DNA of 64,000 nt. Source: Pseudomonadota bacterium. Lineage in GTDB: Bacteria; Pseudomonadota; Alphaproteobacteria; Sphingomonadales; Sphingomonadaceae. Under the pieces are notes generated by a model that did no database searches, was not told the origin of the DNA, and was given only the letters and a program-made list of their open reading frames with translations. The stretch covers positions 310,001 through 374,000 of the forward strand of contig JAJZTH010000001.1 of NCBI GenBank assembly GCA_021849075.1, read 5' to 3'. This document shows positions 16,592 through 24,668 of this stretch, piece by piece. Both the position numbers and the translations under genes were made by a program. Position 1 is the stretch's first letter. Each line of letters starts with the position of its first letter.

Positions 16592-17884
16592 ATGGAACAG
16601 GTAGCGCGCGCGCTGGGGCTGGATTTCGGCACGACCAACAGCGTGGCCGCACTGGCGAGCGGCGGAGAGTCGCGGCTGGTCAACTTCGCGGGCAAGGAGG
16701 CGACCGGCGAAGTCTTCCGATCGGCGCTGTGTTTCTGGCATGACAGCGACGTAAAAGGCGGCATGGCGCATGAGGCCGGGCCGTGGGCGATCGCGGAATA
16801 TCTGGAATATCCCGAGGACAGCCGCTTCCTGCAATCCTTCAAGTCGGTCGCCGCCAGCCCGATTTTCGAAACCGCCAATGTGTTCGAAAAGCGATTCCGG
16901 TTTGAGGAACTGGGGCAGATGTTTCTGGGCCGGATGATCGGCCATGCCGGCGGCGCGCTTGACCGGCGGCCCGAGCGGATCGTCGTCGGCCGGCCGGTCG
17001 AATATGCCGGCGCGCGGCCCGACGAGGCGCTGGCGCGGCAACGCTATGACGCGATGTTCGCCGGCTTCGGCAGCGAAGTCCATTATGTCTATGAACCTCT
17101 GGGCGCGGCGTTCAGCTATGCCAGCCGGCTGACCGAGCCGGCGACGATATTGGTCGCGGATTTCGGCGGCGGCACCAGCGATTTTTCACTGGTCCGGGTC
17201 GAGGCGCCCGGCGCGGTGCGGCGCTGCGTGCCACTGGGGTCGGTCGGCATCGGCCTGGCCGGCGACCGGTTCGACTATCGCATTGTCGATCATCTGGTGC
17301 TGCCGATGCTGGGCAAGGGCGGGAGCTATGAAAGCTTCGGCAAGACGCTGGAGATACCGCGCAGCTATTTCGCCGATTTCGCCGACTGGTCGAGGCTGGC
17401 TCTGATGCGCAACCGGCGGACGATGGACGAGCTGGCGCGGCTGAAGAAGGCCGCGAATGATCCGGTCGCGATCGGGCGGATGATGACCGTGATCGAAAAG
17501 GAACTGGGCTATCCGCTTTATGATGCGGTGGGAGCATTGAAGCGCGCCCTGTCCGATGCGGAAAGCGCCACATTCCGCTTTTCGGGCGGCGGGATCGAGA
17601 TCGAGCAGGCGGTGTCGCGCGCCGATTTCGAAGGCTGGATCGCGCCCGACATCGCCCGGATCGAGGAGACGGTGGACCGGGCGTTGGCCAAGGCCGGGGT
17701 GACGGCCGACGCAATCGACCGGGTGTTCCTGACCGGCGGCTCCTCGCTCATTCCCGCGATCCGGCGCATCTTTCGCCAGCGTTTCAGCGAGGATCGAATC
17801 GCGACCGGGGGCGAACTCACCTCCATCGCCCATGGCCTTGCCCTGATCGGCGAAGAAGCCAATTTGGAAGAATGGGCAGCTTGA
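16592..17884 (+). CDS. Hsp70-family ATPase (YegD-like)
   Basis: 430 aa consisting essentially of the Hsp70/actin-type nucleotide-binding domain. Phosphate-1 motif GLDFGTTNS is at residues 9-17, phosphate-2 is in LVADFGGGTSDFSLV near residue 190, and the adenosine motif VFLTGGSSLIPAIR is near 375. The substrate-binding domain of DnaK is missing, as in YegD. A J-domain protein precedes it and the CobS AAA+ protein follows, so a role in protein remodelling or complex assembly is plausible. There is a ribosome site GGAGAT before the ATG. Confidence 0.9.
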   Translation: MEQVARALGLDFGTTNSVAALASGGESRLVNFAGKEATGEVFRSALCFWHDSDVKGGMAHEAGPWAIAEYLEYPEDSRFLQSFKSVAASPIFETANVFEKRFRFEELGQMFLGRMIGHAGGALDRRPERIVVGRPVEYAGARPDEALARQRYDAMFAGFGSEVHYVYEPLGAAFSYASRLTEPATILVADFGGGTSDFSLVRVEAPGAVRRCVPLGSVGIGLAGDRFDYRIVDHLVLPMLGKGGSYESFGKTLEIPRSYFADFADWSRLALMRNRRTMDELARLKKAANDPVAIGRMMTVIEKELGYPLYDAVGALKRALSDAESATFRFSGGGIEIEQAVSRADFEGWIAPDIARIEETVDRALAKAGVTADAIDRVFLTGGSSLIPAIRRIFRQRFSEDRIATGGELTSIAHGLALIGEEANLEEWAA

Positions 17885-17971
17885 TCCCCGGACGAACTGC
17901 CCCCACTGTATCGACACGCCCTTTGAATCTGGGTTAGGGCGCGAATGAATCGCAGAAAGATGACTTGCCCG

Positions 17972-18979
17972 ATGACCGATATTTCCAACGTCCAGCCCGA
18001 CACCCGCGCCGAAACGCTGCTGGACGCGCCCGACCGCGAAGTGGATGCGCGCGAAATCTTCGGCGTCGACGTCGATATGAAGGTGCCCGCCTTTTCCGAA
18101 GCGGACGAGCGCGTGCCCGATGTCGACCCCGCTTATGTGTTCGACCCGGACACCACGCTCGCGATTCTTGCGGGCTTTGCCTATAATCGCCGCGTCATGG
18201 TGCAGGGCTATCATGGCACCGGCAAGTCGAGCCACATCGAACAGATTGCTGCGCGCCTGAAATGGCCGTGCATCCGCATCAACCTCGACGCGCATATCAG
18301 CCGCATCGACCTGGTCGGCCGCGACGCCATCGTGTTGCAGGATGGGCAGCAGGTGACGCAGTTCAAGGAAGGTCTGCTTCCCTGGGCGTTGCAGCGCCCG
18401 GTCGCCCTGGTGTTCGACGAATATGACGCCGGCCGGCCGGACGTGATGTTCGTGATCCAGCGCGTGCTGGAAACAGACGGCAAGATGACGCTGCTCGACC
18501 AGAATCGCGTCATCCGCCCGAACCCCTATTTCCGCCTGTTCGCGACCGCCAATACGGTGGGTCTGGGCGATACGACGGGCCTGTATCATGGCACGCAGCA
18601 GATCAATCAGGGCCAGATGGACCGGTGGAATTTGGTGGTGGCGCTGAACTATCTGCCTGCCGCGACCGAAGCGCAGGTGGTGTTGGCCAAGTCGGGTGAA
18701 TATGATCATGAGGGCGGCCGCAAGGAGGTCGAGAATATGATCAAGGTGGCCGAATTGACGCGGCAGGGCTTCATCAACGGCGATATTTCGACCGTGATGT
18801 CGCCGCGCACCGTGATCAGCTGGGCGCAGAATGCGCTGATCTTCAAGAATGTCGGCTTCGCCTTCCGCCTGTCCTTCCTCAACAAATGCGATGAGGCGGA
18901 GCGGGCGCTGGTCGCCGAATATTATCAGCGCGTGTTCGGCAAGGATTTGCCCGAAAGCGTGGCGAGCCGGGCGAACTGA
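17972..18979 (+). CDS. cobS: CobS-like AAA+ ATPase (cobaltochelatase subunit/MoxR type)
   Basis: 335-aa MoxR-family AAA+ protein. Walker [10 protein letters not shown] starts at residue 79, Walker B is [11 protein letters not shown], and the sensor region is [18 protein letters not shown]. In aerobic cobalamin synthesis CobS, CobT and CobN insert cobalt into the corrin ring. I chose ATG 17972 ([14 protein letters not shown]); in-frame ATGs at 17945 and 17960 are possible and none has a strong ribosome site. cobT lies 1.1 kb downstream, with OsmC and a nucleotidyltransferase/HEPN pair in between. No cobN or corrin-pathway gene is in the window, so a chaperone role unrelated to B12 is not excluded. 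Confidence 0.9.
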   Translation: MTDISNVQPDTRAETLLDAPDREVDAREIFGVDVDMKVPAFSEADERVPDVDPAYVFDPDTTLAILAGFAYNRRVMVQGYHGTGKSSHIEQIAARLKWPCIRINLDAHISRIDLVGRDAIVLQDGQQVTQFKEGLLPWALQRPVALVFDEYDAGRPDVMFVIQRVLETDGKMTLLDQNRVIRPNPYFRLFATANTVGLGDTTGLYHGTQQINQGQMDRWNLVVALNYLPAATEAQVVLAKSGEYDHEGGRKEVENMIKVAELTRQGFINGDISTVMSPRTVISWAQNALIFKNVGFAFRLSFLNKCDEAERALVAEYYQRVFGKDLPESVASRAN

Positions 18980-18986
18980 GCGCGCG

Positions 18987-19409
18987 ATGATCATCGTCGA
19001 GCGGATCGACCCGACAGGGGGGACCGCCCACCGGATCAGCATCCGCGGGCATGAGATGATTGCGGACATGTCCGCGCCCGACGGCCATGACGCCGGGCCG
19101 GACCCGCATGACCTGTATGACAGTGCGCTGGGCGCGTGCAAGGCGATGACCATGCTCTGGTATGCGCAGCGCAACGGCATTCCCGTGGAGAATATCCATG
19201 TCGGCGTGGTCCGCGACGCGAGCGAGGAGCGCAAGGGCGTCTATAAGCTGACCACCCGCATCGCGCTGACCGGGCCGATGACCGACGAACAGCATGACAG
19301 GCTGATCGCGGTCGCCGCCAAATGCCCGGTCCACAAGCTGATGAGCGAAGTGGAGACGCAGATCGAAACGATCGCCGTGCCGCGCATTGGCGATCCCGAA
19401 GGACGGTGA
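18987..19409 (+). CDS. OsmC family protein
   Basis: 140-aa OsmC/Ohr-fold protein. The redox-active cysteines are C in LGACKAMTM and C in AAKCPVHKLM, the usual pair for thiol-dependent reduction of organic peroxides. DLYDSALGACKAMTMLWYA is the central helix. It begins seven bases after the cobS stop and is probably cotranscribed. Substrate unknown. It ends 40 bases before the nucleotidyltransferase gene. Confidence 0.92.
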   Translation: MIIVERIDPTGGTAHRISIRGHEMIADMSAPDGHDAGPDPHDLYDSALGACKAMTMLWYAQRNGIPVENIHVGVVRDASEERKGVYKLTTRIALTGPMTDEQHDRLIAVAAKCPVHKLMSEVETQIETIAVPRIGDPEGR

Positions 19410-19449
19410 GGCGCTGGCCTCGCTACGCGCTTCGCCCTATAGTGTCGCC

Positions 19450-19746
19450 ATGGACAGGAATATCGCCATATCCCGCCTGAAAGCCTGTGAAGCCGAATTG
19501 CGCGCCATGGGCGTCGTCAGCCTGTCGCTGTTCGGATCGACGGCGCGGGGGGACCAGCGTTCGGATTCGGATGTCGATGTGGCGGCAAGACTGACCGAAG
19601 ACGGTCGCATCGGCCTGTTCGAAGTTGCAGCCATCAGCGAGGCGGTGCGTGAGGCCCTAGGCGCTGCGGTGGATTTTGTGACCGAGCCGGCGCGTATGGC
19701 GCGATTGCAGTCGCACATTGATCGGGATCGCGTCCGTGTCTTCTGA
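19450..19746 (+). CDS. Minimal nucleotidyltransferase (MntA-like antitoxin)
   Basis: 98-aa minimal nucleotidyltransferase. The catalytic motif is GSTARGDQRSDSDVDV (GSxARG with SDxDV), with a third acidic residue likely in AVDFVTE. In characterised pairs MntA neutralises the HEPN RNase HepT by adding AMP to a tyrosine. The HEPN gene follows with an 11-base overlap, so it is very likely a type VII-like toxin-antitoxin module. ATG 19450 is the natural start; a longer frame overlaps the osmC end. Antitoxin activity is inferred from the family. Confidence 0.85.
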   Translation: MDRNIAISRLKACEAELRAMGVVSLSLFGSTARGDQRSDSDVDVAARLTEDGRIGLFEVAAISEAVREALGAAVDFVTEPARMARLQSHIDRDRVRVF

Positions 19747-20083
19747 ACGGGAGGCGCAGCGGTTGCACGATATCATCGACAATATCGACGCGGTGCACGA
19801 CTATGTCGGCGTCATGCAAATCGGCGACTTTATCGCAGATCGCAAGACCAGCGATGCCTGCGAACGATGTCTCCAGCGCATCACCGAGGCCGTCATCAAG
19901 ATTGGCGAAGACCGCATGGCGGAAATCGCGCCGAACATTCCCGCCCGCGCCATTCGCGGGATGGGCAATATGCTGCGCCATGAATATGACGCCATCGACC
20001 TGCGCTATATTTTCACGACAATAGAACGCGACCTGCCGCCACTGCGGGCAGCATGCGAAGCCGCGCTGAAGGACGTGCCATGA
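19736..20083 (+). CDS. HEPN-domain (DUF86/HepT-like) protein
   Basis: 115 aa from GTG 19736, overlapping the nucleotidyltransferase end. The DUF86 four-helix pattern is clear ([62 protein letters not shown]). The active-site element is [10 protein letters not shown]: His and the AMPylatable Tyr (HxY) are present, but the position of the usual Arg in RX4H is Gly, with Arg displaced to either side. I recall RGMGNxLRH in related proteins, so this may be a subfamily form rather than a dead site. Its stop overlaps the cobT ATG (ATGA). Confidence 0.85.
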   Translation: MSSEREAQRLHDIIDNIDAVHDYVGVMQIGDFIADRKTSDACERCLQRITEAVIKIGEDRMAEIAPNIPARAIRGMGNMLRHEYDAIDLRYIFTTIERDLPPLRAACEAALKDVP

Positions 20084-21906
20084 CCGAACGATCGCCCATC
20101 GACGCCTTCAAGGATGTGCTGTCCGGCACGGCGCGCGCCATTACCCGCGATGTGGAAGTGGAGGTCGGCTTTTCCGCCGATACGCCCCATGCTGCGGGCA
20201 AGGCGATCAAGGTGCCGACGCCCGGCCGCGCTCTGCCCGCCGATCAGGTGGCGCTGGCGCGCGGCTTTGCCGATGCCTATGCGCTCAAGATGCGGCATCA
20301 TGACGCGAAGGTTCATGCCGCCACCGCCCCGTCCGAAGCAGTGGCGCGCGCGGTGTTCGACGCGGTCGAGCAGGCGCGGGTCGAGGCGATCGGATCGCGG
20401 GCGATGGAGGGCGTGCGCACCAACCTCAACCACGCGCTGGACCTGCGGCTGAAATCCGACGCGATCCGGCGCGCGCGCGCCGCCGACGAAGTACCGCTGT
20501 CGACCGCATTGGCGCTCAAAGTGCGCGAGCGGTTGACCGGACAGCCCATCCCCAAGGATGCGGCGCCCGGTGTCGCCATGGTCGACCAGTGGATCGAGGA
20601 CAAGGCCGGGGCTGACCTGGATTCGCTGATGCTGGCGATCGACGACCAGCGCGCCTTTCAGAAGCTGACGACCGCGATGCTGGAGCATCTCCAGCTGATC
20701 GACGCCGATGTGCCGCCCGACACCGAAGAGCCCGAATCGCAGGATGAGGGCGAGGACGAGGAGCAGCAACAGGAAGAAGGCGAAAGCGGCCAGGACGAGG
20801 CCGGCGACAGCGACATGAACGCCGAGGCGCGCGCCGAGGATCAGGGCGGCGACACCGAAGAGGGCGAAACCGACTATAGCGAGGATTTCGACGCCGACAG
20901 CGATGAAGGCGCGGACGATATGGGCGAGGAAGGCATGATGCCGGTCCGCCCGAACCGGCCGATATCCGACCTGCCGCCCGGTTTCGACTACAAGCCCTAT
21001 ACGACCAAATTCGACGAGGTCGTCAGCCCTGAAGAGCTGTGCGACGAGGATGAGCTGGCACGGTTGCGCGGCTTCCTGGACCAGCAGCTGGTGAGTTTGC
21101 AGGGCGCAGTGACGAAGCTCGCCAACCGGCTGCAACGCCGGCTGATGGCGCAGCAGTCGCGCAGCTGGGACTTCGATCAGGAAGAAGGGATATTGGACGC
21201 GGCGCGGCTGGCGCGGATCGTGATCGATCCCACCCGGTCGCTGTCCTACAAGATCGAACGCGACACCGAGTTTCGCGACACCGTCGTCACGCTGCTGATC
21301 GACAATAGCGGATCGATGCGCGGCCGGCCGATCAGCATCGCGGCGATCAGCGCCGACATCATGGCGCGCACGCTGGAGCGGTGCGGGGTCAAGACCGAGA
21401 TATTGGGCTTCACCACCCGGGCGTGGAAGGGCGGGCAAAGCCGCGAGCAATGGCTGGCCGCTGGCCGTCCGCCAATGCCGGGGCGGCTCAACGACCTGCG
21501 CCACATCGTCTACAAGAAGGCGGACGATCCCTGGCGGCGGGCGCGCAAGAATCTGGGCCTGATGATGCGCGAAGGGCTGCTGAAGGAAAATATCGACGGC
21601 GAGGCGCTGCTATGGGCGCATAGCCGGCTGATCGCGCGGCACGAAGAACGGCGCATCCTGATGGTGATTTCCGACGGCGCGCCGGTGGATGACTCCACCC
21701 TGTCGGTCAACAGCGGCACCTATCTGGAGCGGCATTTGCGGCAGGTGATCGACTGGATCGAAAACAGGTCGCCGGTGCAGCTGGTGGCGATCGGCATCGG
21801 CCATGATGTCACCCGTTACTATCGCCGCGCCGTCACCATCATGGACGCCGAACAGCTGGGCGGCACGATGGTCGAGCAGCTCGCAGGCTTGTTCGACGAA
21901 GATTAG
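20080..21906 (+). CDS. cobT: CobT-like VWA protein (cobaltochelatase subunit)
   Basis: 608 aa. An N-terminal helical domain (to ~215) is followed by a strongly acidic, Glu/Asp-rich stretch (about 217-287) and a C-terminal von Willebrand A domain with [13 protein letters not shown] from D408. [15 protein letters not shown] and [15 protein letters not shown] complete the metal site and are typical of CobT. With CobS it forms the two-tier AAA+/VWA chaperone of cobaltochelatase. Its ATG overlaps the HEPN stop by four bases, so translation of cobT depends on reading through the HEPN gene. Length fits the family (~600-630). Confidence 0.93.
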   Translation: MTERSPIDAFKDVLSGTARAITRDVEVEVGFSADTPHAAGKAIKVPTPGRALPADQVALARGFADAYALKMRHHDAKVHAATAPSEAVARAVFDAVEQARVEAIGSRAMEGVRTNLNHALDLRLKSDAIRRARAADEVPLSTALALKVRERLTGQPIPKDAAPGVAMVDQWIEDKAGADLDSLMLAIDDQRAFQKLTTAMLEHLQLIDADVPPDTEEPESQDEGEDEEQQQEEGESGQDEAGDSDMNAEARAEDQGGDTEEGETDYSEDFDADSDEGADDMGEEGMMPVRPNRPISDLPPGFDYKPYTTKFDEVVSPEELCDEDELARLRGFLDQQLVSLQGAVTKLANRLQRRLMAQQSRSWDFDQEEGILDAARLARIVIDPTRSLSYKIERDTEFRDTVVTLLIDNSGSMRGRPISIAAISADIMARTLERCGVKTEILGFTTRAWKGGQSREQWLAAGRPPMPGRLNDLRHIVYKKADDPWRRARKNLGLMMREGLLKENIDGEALLWAHSRLIARHEERRILMVISDGAPVDDSTLSVNSGTYLERHLRQVIDWIENRSPVQLVAIGIGHDVTRYYRRAVTIMDAEQLGGTMVEQLAGLFDED

Positions 21907-21939
21907 GACGGCCCGCCATTCCGCCCAGGCGGGCCTGCA

Positions 21940-22022
21940 AAGCGCGCTTTTCTGCGTTCCGGTGCTCACGTACCTTGAGTACGCTGCGCTCCGTTACTCG
22001 AAAATCACGCTTTTCGACTCCA
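21940..22022 (+). repeat. Intergenic imperfect inverted repeat
   Basis: The DNA after cobT contains GTAC-N5-GTAC flanked by GGTGCTCAC and GCTGCGCTCC arms and by two CGCTTTTC-type segments, giving nested imperfect hairpins. It could be a transcript end or a dispersed element; I see only this copy in the window. Confidence 0.45.
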
Positions 22023-22069
22023 CCTGAACGAAATGCCGAGCCGTCCTGTTTGCACAGAAAGAAGTTACG

Positions 22070-22540
22070 ATGAGTGTCGCCTTTCGTCGCGAGAGCGATG
22101 ATGAGCATATGGAGCCGAAGTTCGAGCTGCCGATCCCGGCCGGTCCCAATTGGGTGACGGCGCGCGGATTGCGGCTGACGCGCGCGCAGGTCGAGGCGCT
22201 GGAAGCGGTCGACACCGGCGCCATGGACGAGGAAAGCGCCAAGAAGCACAAGCGGGTGCTGCGTTACTGGCGCACGCGGCTGGCGACGGCGGAATTGCGG
22301 CCGGTGGCGGACGGAGAGGCGGTCGCCTTCGGCACGCGCGTCACCTATCGGCTGAACCGGCAGGAAAAGACGGTGGCGATCGTCGGCGATGATGAAGCGA
22401 ACCCGCATGAAGGCCGCATCAGCTTTTCCTCTCCCCTCGCCCGCGCGATGATGGCTGCGGAGGCTGGCGAGAGGGTCGATTTCGCCGGCAAGCCCGAAGC
22501 AGTGGAGATCATGGCGATCGCGGTCGTCCGCGAGGACTGA
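22070..22540 (+). CDS. GreA/GreB-family elongation factor-like protein
   Basis: 156 aa. The C-terminal FKBP-like Gre domain is recognisable (VAFGTRVTYRLNRQEKTVAIVGDDEANPHEGRISFSSPLARAM with the typical SPLARALM ending). The N-terminal coiled coil is short: LRLTRAQVEALEAVD...KHKRVLRYWRTRLATAEL, without the DxxY-type acidic tip I would expect in GreA. It may cleave backtracked RNA or act like the Rnk/Gfh regulators that bind the polymerase secondary channel. Followed by a strong bidirectional terminator shared with dps. Confidence 0.83.
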   Translation: MSVAFRRESDDEHMEPKFELPIPAGPNWVTARGLRLTRAQVEALEAVDTGAMDEESAKKHKRVLRYWRTRLATAELRPVADGEAVAFGTRVTYRLNRQEKTVAIVGDDEANPHEGRISFSSPLARAMMAAEAGERVDFAGKPEAVEIMAIAVVRED

Positions 22541-22561
22541 TCTCTTTTCGGGCATTGCATG

Positions 22562-22597
22562 AAAAAGGCCCGCCGGTTTGCGCCGGCGGGCCTTTTT
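22562..22597. terminator. Strong bidirectional rho-independent terminator
   Basis: Fifteen-base-pair stem AAAAAGGCCCGCCGG/CCGGCGGGCCTTTTT with a six-base loop. It lies between the convergent Gre-like gene and dps, with T-runs in both directions. Confidence 0.93.
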
Positions 22598-22615
22598 CGT
22601 TGTGCGGATCGCCGA

Positions 22616-23107
22616 TCAGGCCCCGCGGGCGGCTTCGAACAGGAACCAGGCGCGCTGTTCGGCCTGATCGGTCCAATCGTCGACAATGCCTTCGGTCGCA
22701 TTGTCGCCTGCCTCGGTCGCGGCGGCCTTCACCGCGCGGAAGGTTTCGACCAGCGCCAGATTATCATCGCGCAATTCCTTGAGCATGTCGCCCGGGCTGA
22801 CGAATTCGGCGTCATTGTCTGTCACAGTCTGGTGGCGGGAAATGTCGCCGATCGACCGCAGCGTGACATTGCCGGTCTTGCGCACCCGCTCGGCAATCAA
22901 ATCGGTCACGCCCAGGATTTCGGTCGCCTGCTCATCGAACATCAGATGATAGTCGCGGAAATGCGGGCCGGAAACGTGCCAGTGGAAATTCTTGGTCTTG
23001 AGGTACAGCGCGAAGCTGTCCGCCAGCGCGCCGTTCAGGGCGTCGGCGACGGACTTGGCCGCGTTGCTCGTAAGGTCGGTCGGCGTCTTGAGATCGGGGG
23101 CGGTCAT
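22616..23107 (-). CDS. dps: Dps DNA-protecting ferritin-like protein
   Basis: 163-aa Dps dodecamer subunit that oxidises and stores iron and shields DNA in starvation and oxidative stress. The inter-subunit ferroxidase residues are in NFHWHVSGPHFRDYHLMFDEQATEI (His, His, Asp, Glu). ATG 23107 follows an AGGAGGACATGC ribosome site; an in-frame extension to 23161 is not needed. It is transcribed away from the GDT1-like gene, 109 bases after it, so it may have its own promoter. No clear OxyR or Fur site was identified. Confidence 0.95.
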   Translation of the reverse strand: MTAPDLKTPTDLTSNAAKSVADALNGALADSFALYLKTKNFHWHVSGPHFRDYHLMFDEQATEILGVTDLIAERVRKTGNVTLRSIGDISRHQTVTDNDAEFVSPGDMLKELRDDNLALVETFRAVKAAATEAGDNATEGIVDDWTDQAEQRAWFLFEAARGA

Positions 23108-23216
23108 GCATGTCCTCCTGTTCGAGAAACTGGTTTCGGACATATAATGATCGTGCGCCAAGATGGTGCCATTTTTTCGCGGTGGAAATCCCGATCAGCC
23201 TGATGAAGCGCGTCGA

Positions 23217-23783
23217 TCAAAGCAGGCCGGTGGCGGACAGGCCAAGGCAGGCGGCGGTGACGATCAGGATCGCCCCGCCCGTCCAGCGAATCGCACGCAG
23301 GGGCAAGGCGGCCAGCAAGGCCCCGCGCGCCACGACGACGGGCACAAGGGCGACGATCGTGCCGATCGCGCCGCCGATGCCGGCCAGCAGCGGGTCGGCA
23401 GTGCGGGTGGCAATGCCCAGGATCAGAAATTGCGGCCCATCGCCAAAGCCCAGGATGAAGAGGCCGAGCGCACTGGTGAGGAAAGCCCCGGTCGGCCAGC
23501 CAGCAAGCGCATCGGGCGGGGAAACGCGCCAGAGAAGGCCAGCGCCAAGGAAGAGGATGGAAAGCGCCAGAAACAGCAACCGTGCGTCCGCCCCCAGCAT
23601 CGGCCCGATCCATGCGCCCGCGATGGCGGAAATCGCCGCGTTGGCGATGGCGGCGGCGATAATTCCGGCGATGATCGCCCCGTCGCGATTATAACGGGTC
23701 GCCAGCGCAAGGACGAGCAACTGGCTCTTGTCGCCAATTTCGCCCAGCAGGCATCCGAGCAGGGCTAGCAGTAATGCGTCCAT
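23217..23783 (-). CDS. GDT1/TMEM165-family membrane transporter
   Basis: 188 aa with about six membrane segments in two related halves. The first signature is LGEIGDKSQ (ExGDKS, residues 15-19), the cation-binding motif of the UPF0016/GDT1 family; the second half has only GFGDGPQF, so the repeat is degenerate. Family members exchange Mn2+ or Ca2+ for protons. I chose ATG 23783 (MDALLLALLGC), since the longer frame has a non-hydrophobic, arginine-rich lead. It is 13 bases after the upstream hypothetical gene on the same strand. Confidence 0.88.
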   Translation of the reverse strand: MDALLLALLGCLLGEIGDKSQLLVLALATRYNRDGAIIAGIIAAAIANAAISAIAGAWIGPMLGADARLLFLALSILFLGAGLLWRVSPPDALAGWPTGAFLTSALGLFILGFGDGPQFLILGIATRTADPLLAGIGGAIGTIVALVPVVVARGALLAALPLRAIRWTGGAILIVTAACLGLSATGLL

Positions 23784-23796
23784 GGGCTGGTGACGA

Positions 23797-24120
23797 TCAG
23801 GCCCGCAGCGGCGTGACGGTCGCGCTTGCACGCGGCAGAACCGCCACGATGTCGGCCACCGGCAAATCCTCCGCAATCGCATCGCGCATCAGGTCGAGAT
23901 AGGAGAGCACCACCGGACCCAGACCGTGCAGCGACAGCGCTGACGCCAGCGTGGCGGCCAGCCCTTCCACCGCATCGAGGTGAAAGGCGCGGGCGATGTG
24001 GCGAATCTGGTCGACCTCATCCTGCACCCGCATGACCGACAAATGGCCGCGCTGCCCCGCCAGCCCGTCGACCCGGCGCATCAGGTCCGTCAAAATCGCC
24101 AGCATCGGATCATGTCGCAT
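23797..24120 (-). CDS. Conserved hypothetical protein
   Basis: 107 aa from ATG 24120, with AAGGGGAG eight bases before it; a GTG nine bases upstream is the alternative. Predicted to be entirely helical and soluble (MLAILTDLMRRVDGLAG, VQDEVDQIRHIARAF, VEGLAATLASALSL, VVLSYLDLMRDAIAED). No motif is recognised. Probably cotranscribed with the GDT1-like gene, but no function can be assigned. Confidence 0.65.
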   Translation of the reverse strand: MRHDPMLAILTDLMRRVDGLAGQRGHLSVMRVQDEVDQIRHIARAFHLDAVEGLAATLASALSLHGLGPVVLSYLDLMRDAIAEDLPVADIVAVLPRASATVTPLRA

Positions 24121-24321
24121 GGGATGCACTCCCCTTGGTTTCGCCCCGTTTCTTCATAGACTTGCCCGGGTTAAGGGCGCGTAAAGCCTGAACGACCGAT
24201 CGCATAGTCTTGACACAGGGCCGAATCTGGCCCATGGGCCACCGCTGAAACGGGCGGTCCGCCACTCACCATTGGCGAGCCGCTTTATTTTTTACGCTCT
24301 TTACGACCAGGGAATAAGGCC

Positions 24322-24489
24322 ATGGCCAAGCCGGCAACTGTCAAGATCCGCCTCGTCAGCACGGCTGACACTGGCTTTTTCTATGTGACCAAGAAGAACC
24401 CCCGCACCAAGACCGAAAAGCTGAGCTTCAGCAAATATGACCCGGTCGTGCGCAAGCATGTCGAATTCAAGGAAGCCAAGATCAAGTAA
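24322..24489 (+). CDS. rpmG: 50S ribosomal protein L33
   Basis: 55-aa ribosomal protein beginning [20 protein letters not shown] and ending in KEAKIK; the core [20 protein letters not shown] identifies L33 of the type without zinc-binding cysteines. Preceded by GGGAATAAGG and followed by a good terminator. Upstream, 24140-24321 holds a TTGACA at 24209 without a convincing -10 partner. Its vicinity to divK is common in alphaproteobacteria. Residues are spelled here in two short pieces only. Confidence 0.97.
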   Translation: MAKPATVKIRLVSTADTGFFYVTKKNPRTKTEKLSFSKYDPVVRKHVEFKEAKIK

Positions 24490-24547
24490 GCCGTTGCGGG
24501 CTTTTTCAAGCCCGCGCGCCTGATCTTTCCGGCTTTGCGGAATATAC

Positions 24548-24583
24548 AAAAAGGCCCGTCCTGCTGAAGGATCGGGCCTTTTT
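24548..24583 (+). terminator. Rho-independent terminator of rpmG
   Basis: AAAAAGGCCCGTCCT, a short loop, and AGGATCGGGCCTTTTT form a stem of about 14 pairs with one mismatch, followed by a T-run. It is placed 59 bases after rpmG. Confidence 0.9.
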
Positions 24584-24619
24584 GCTGTTGGCGCGTCGCC
24601 AATTGCGGACTGGCTGAAC

Positions 24620-24648
24620 AAAAAAGGGGACGCCTTTCGACGCCCCCT
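24620..24648 (-). terminator. Probable terminator of the PhoX gene
   Basis: A GGGG/CCCC-based hairpin (GGGGACG...CGCCCC) is followed on the minus strand by a run of T residues (24626-24620). It is 20 bases past the phoX stop. The stem is imperfect. Confidence 0.6.
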
Positions 24649-24668
24649 TCCCTTTTGCTGGTCCGCAA

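Noticed and set aside
17885-17971. Cobalamin riboswitch before cobS
   Set aside because: The gap is under 90 bases and no B12-box sequence is present.
24200-24321. TTGACA at 24209 as the rpmG promoter
   Set aside because: No -10 element at a suitable distance; listed only as a note in the rpmG entry.
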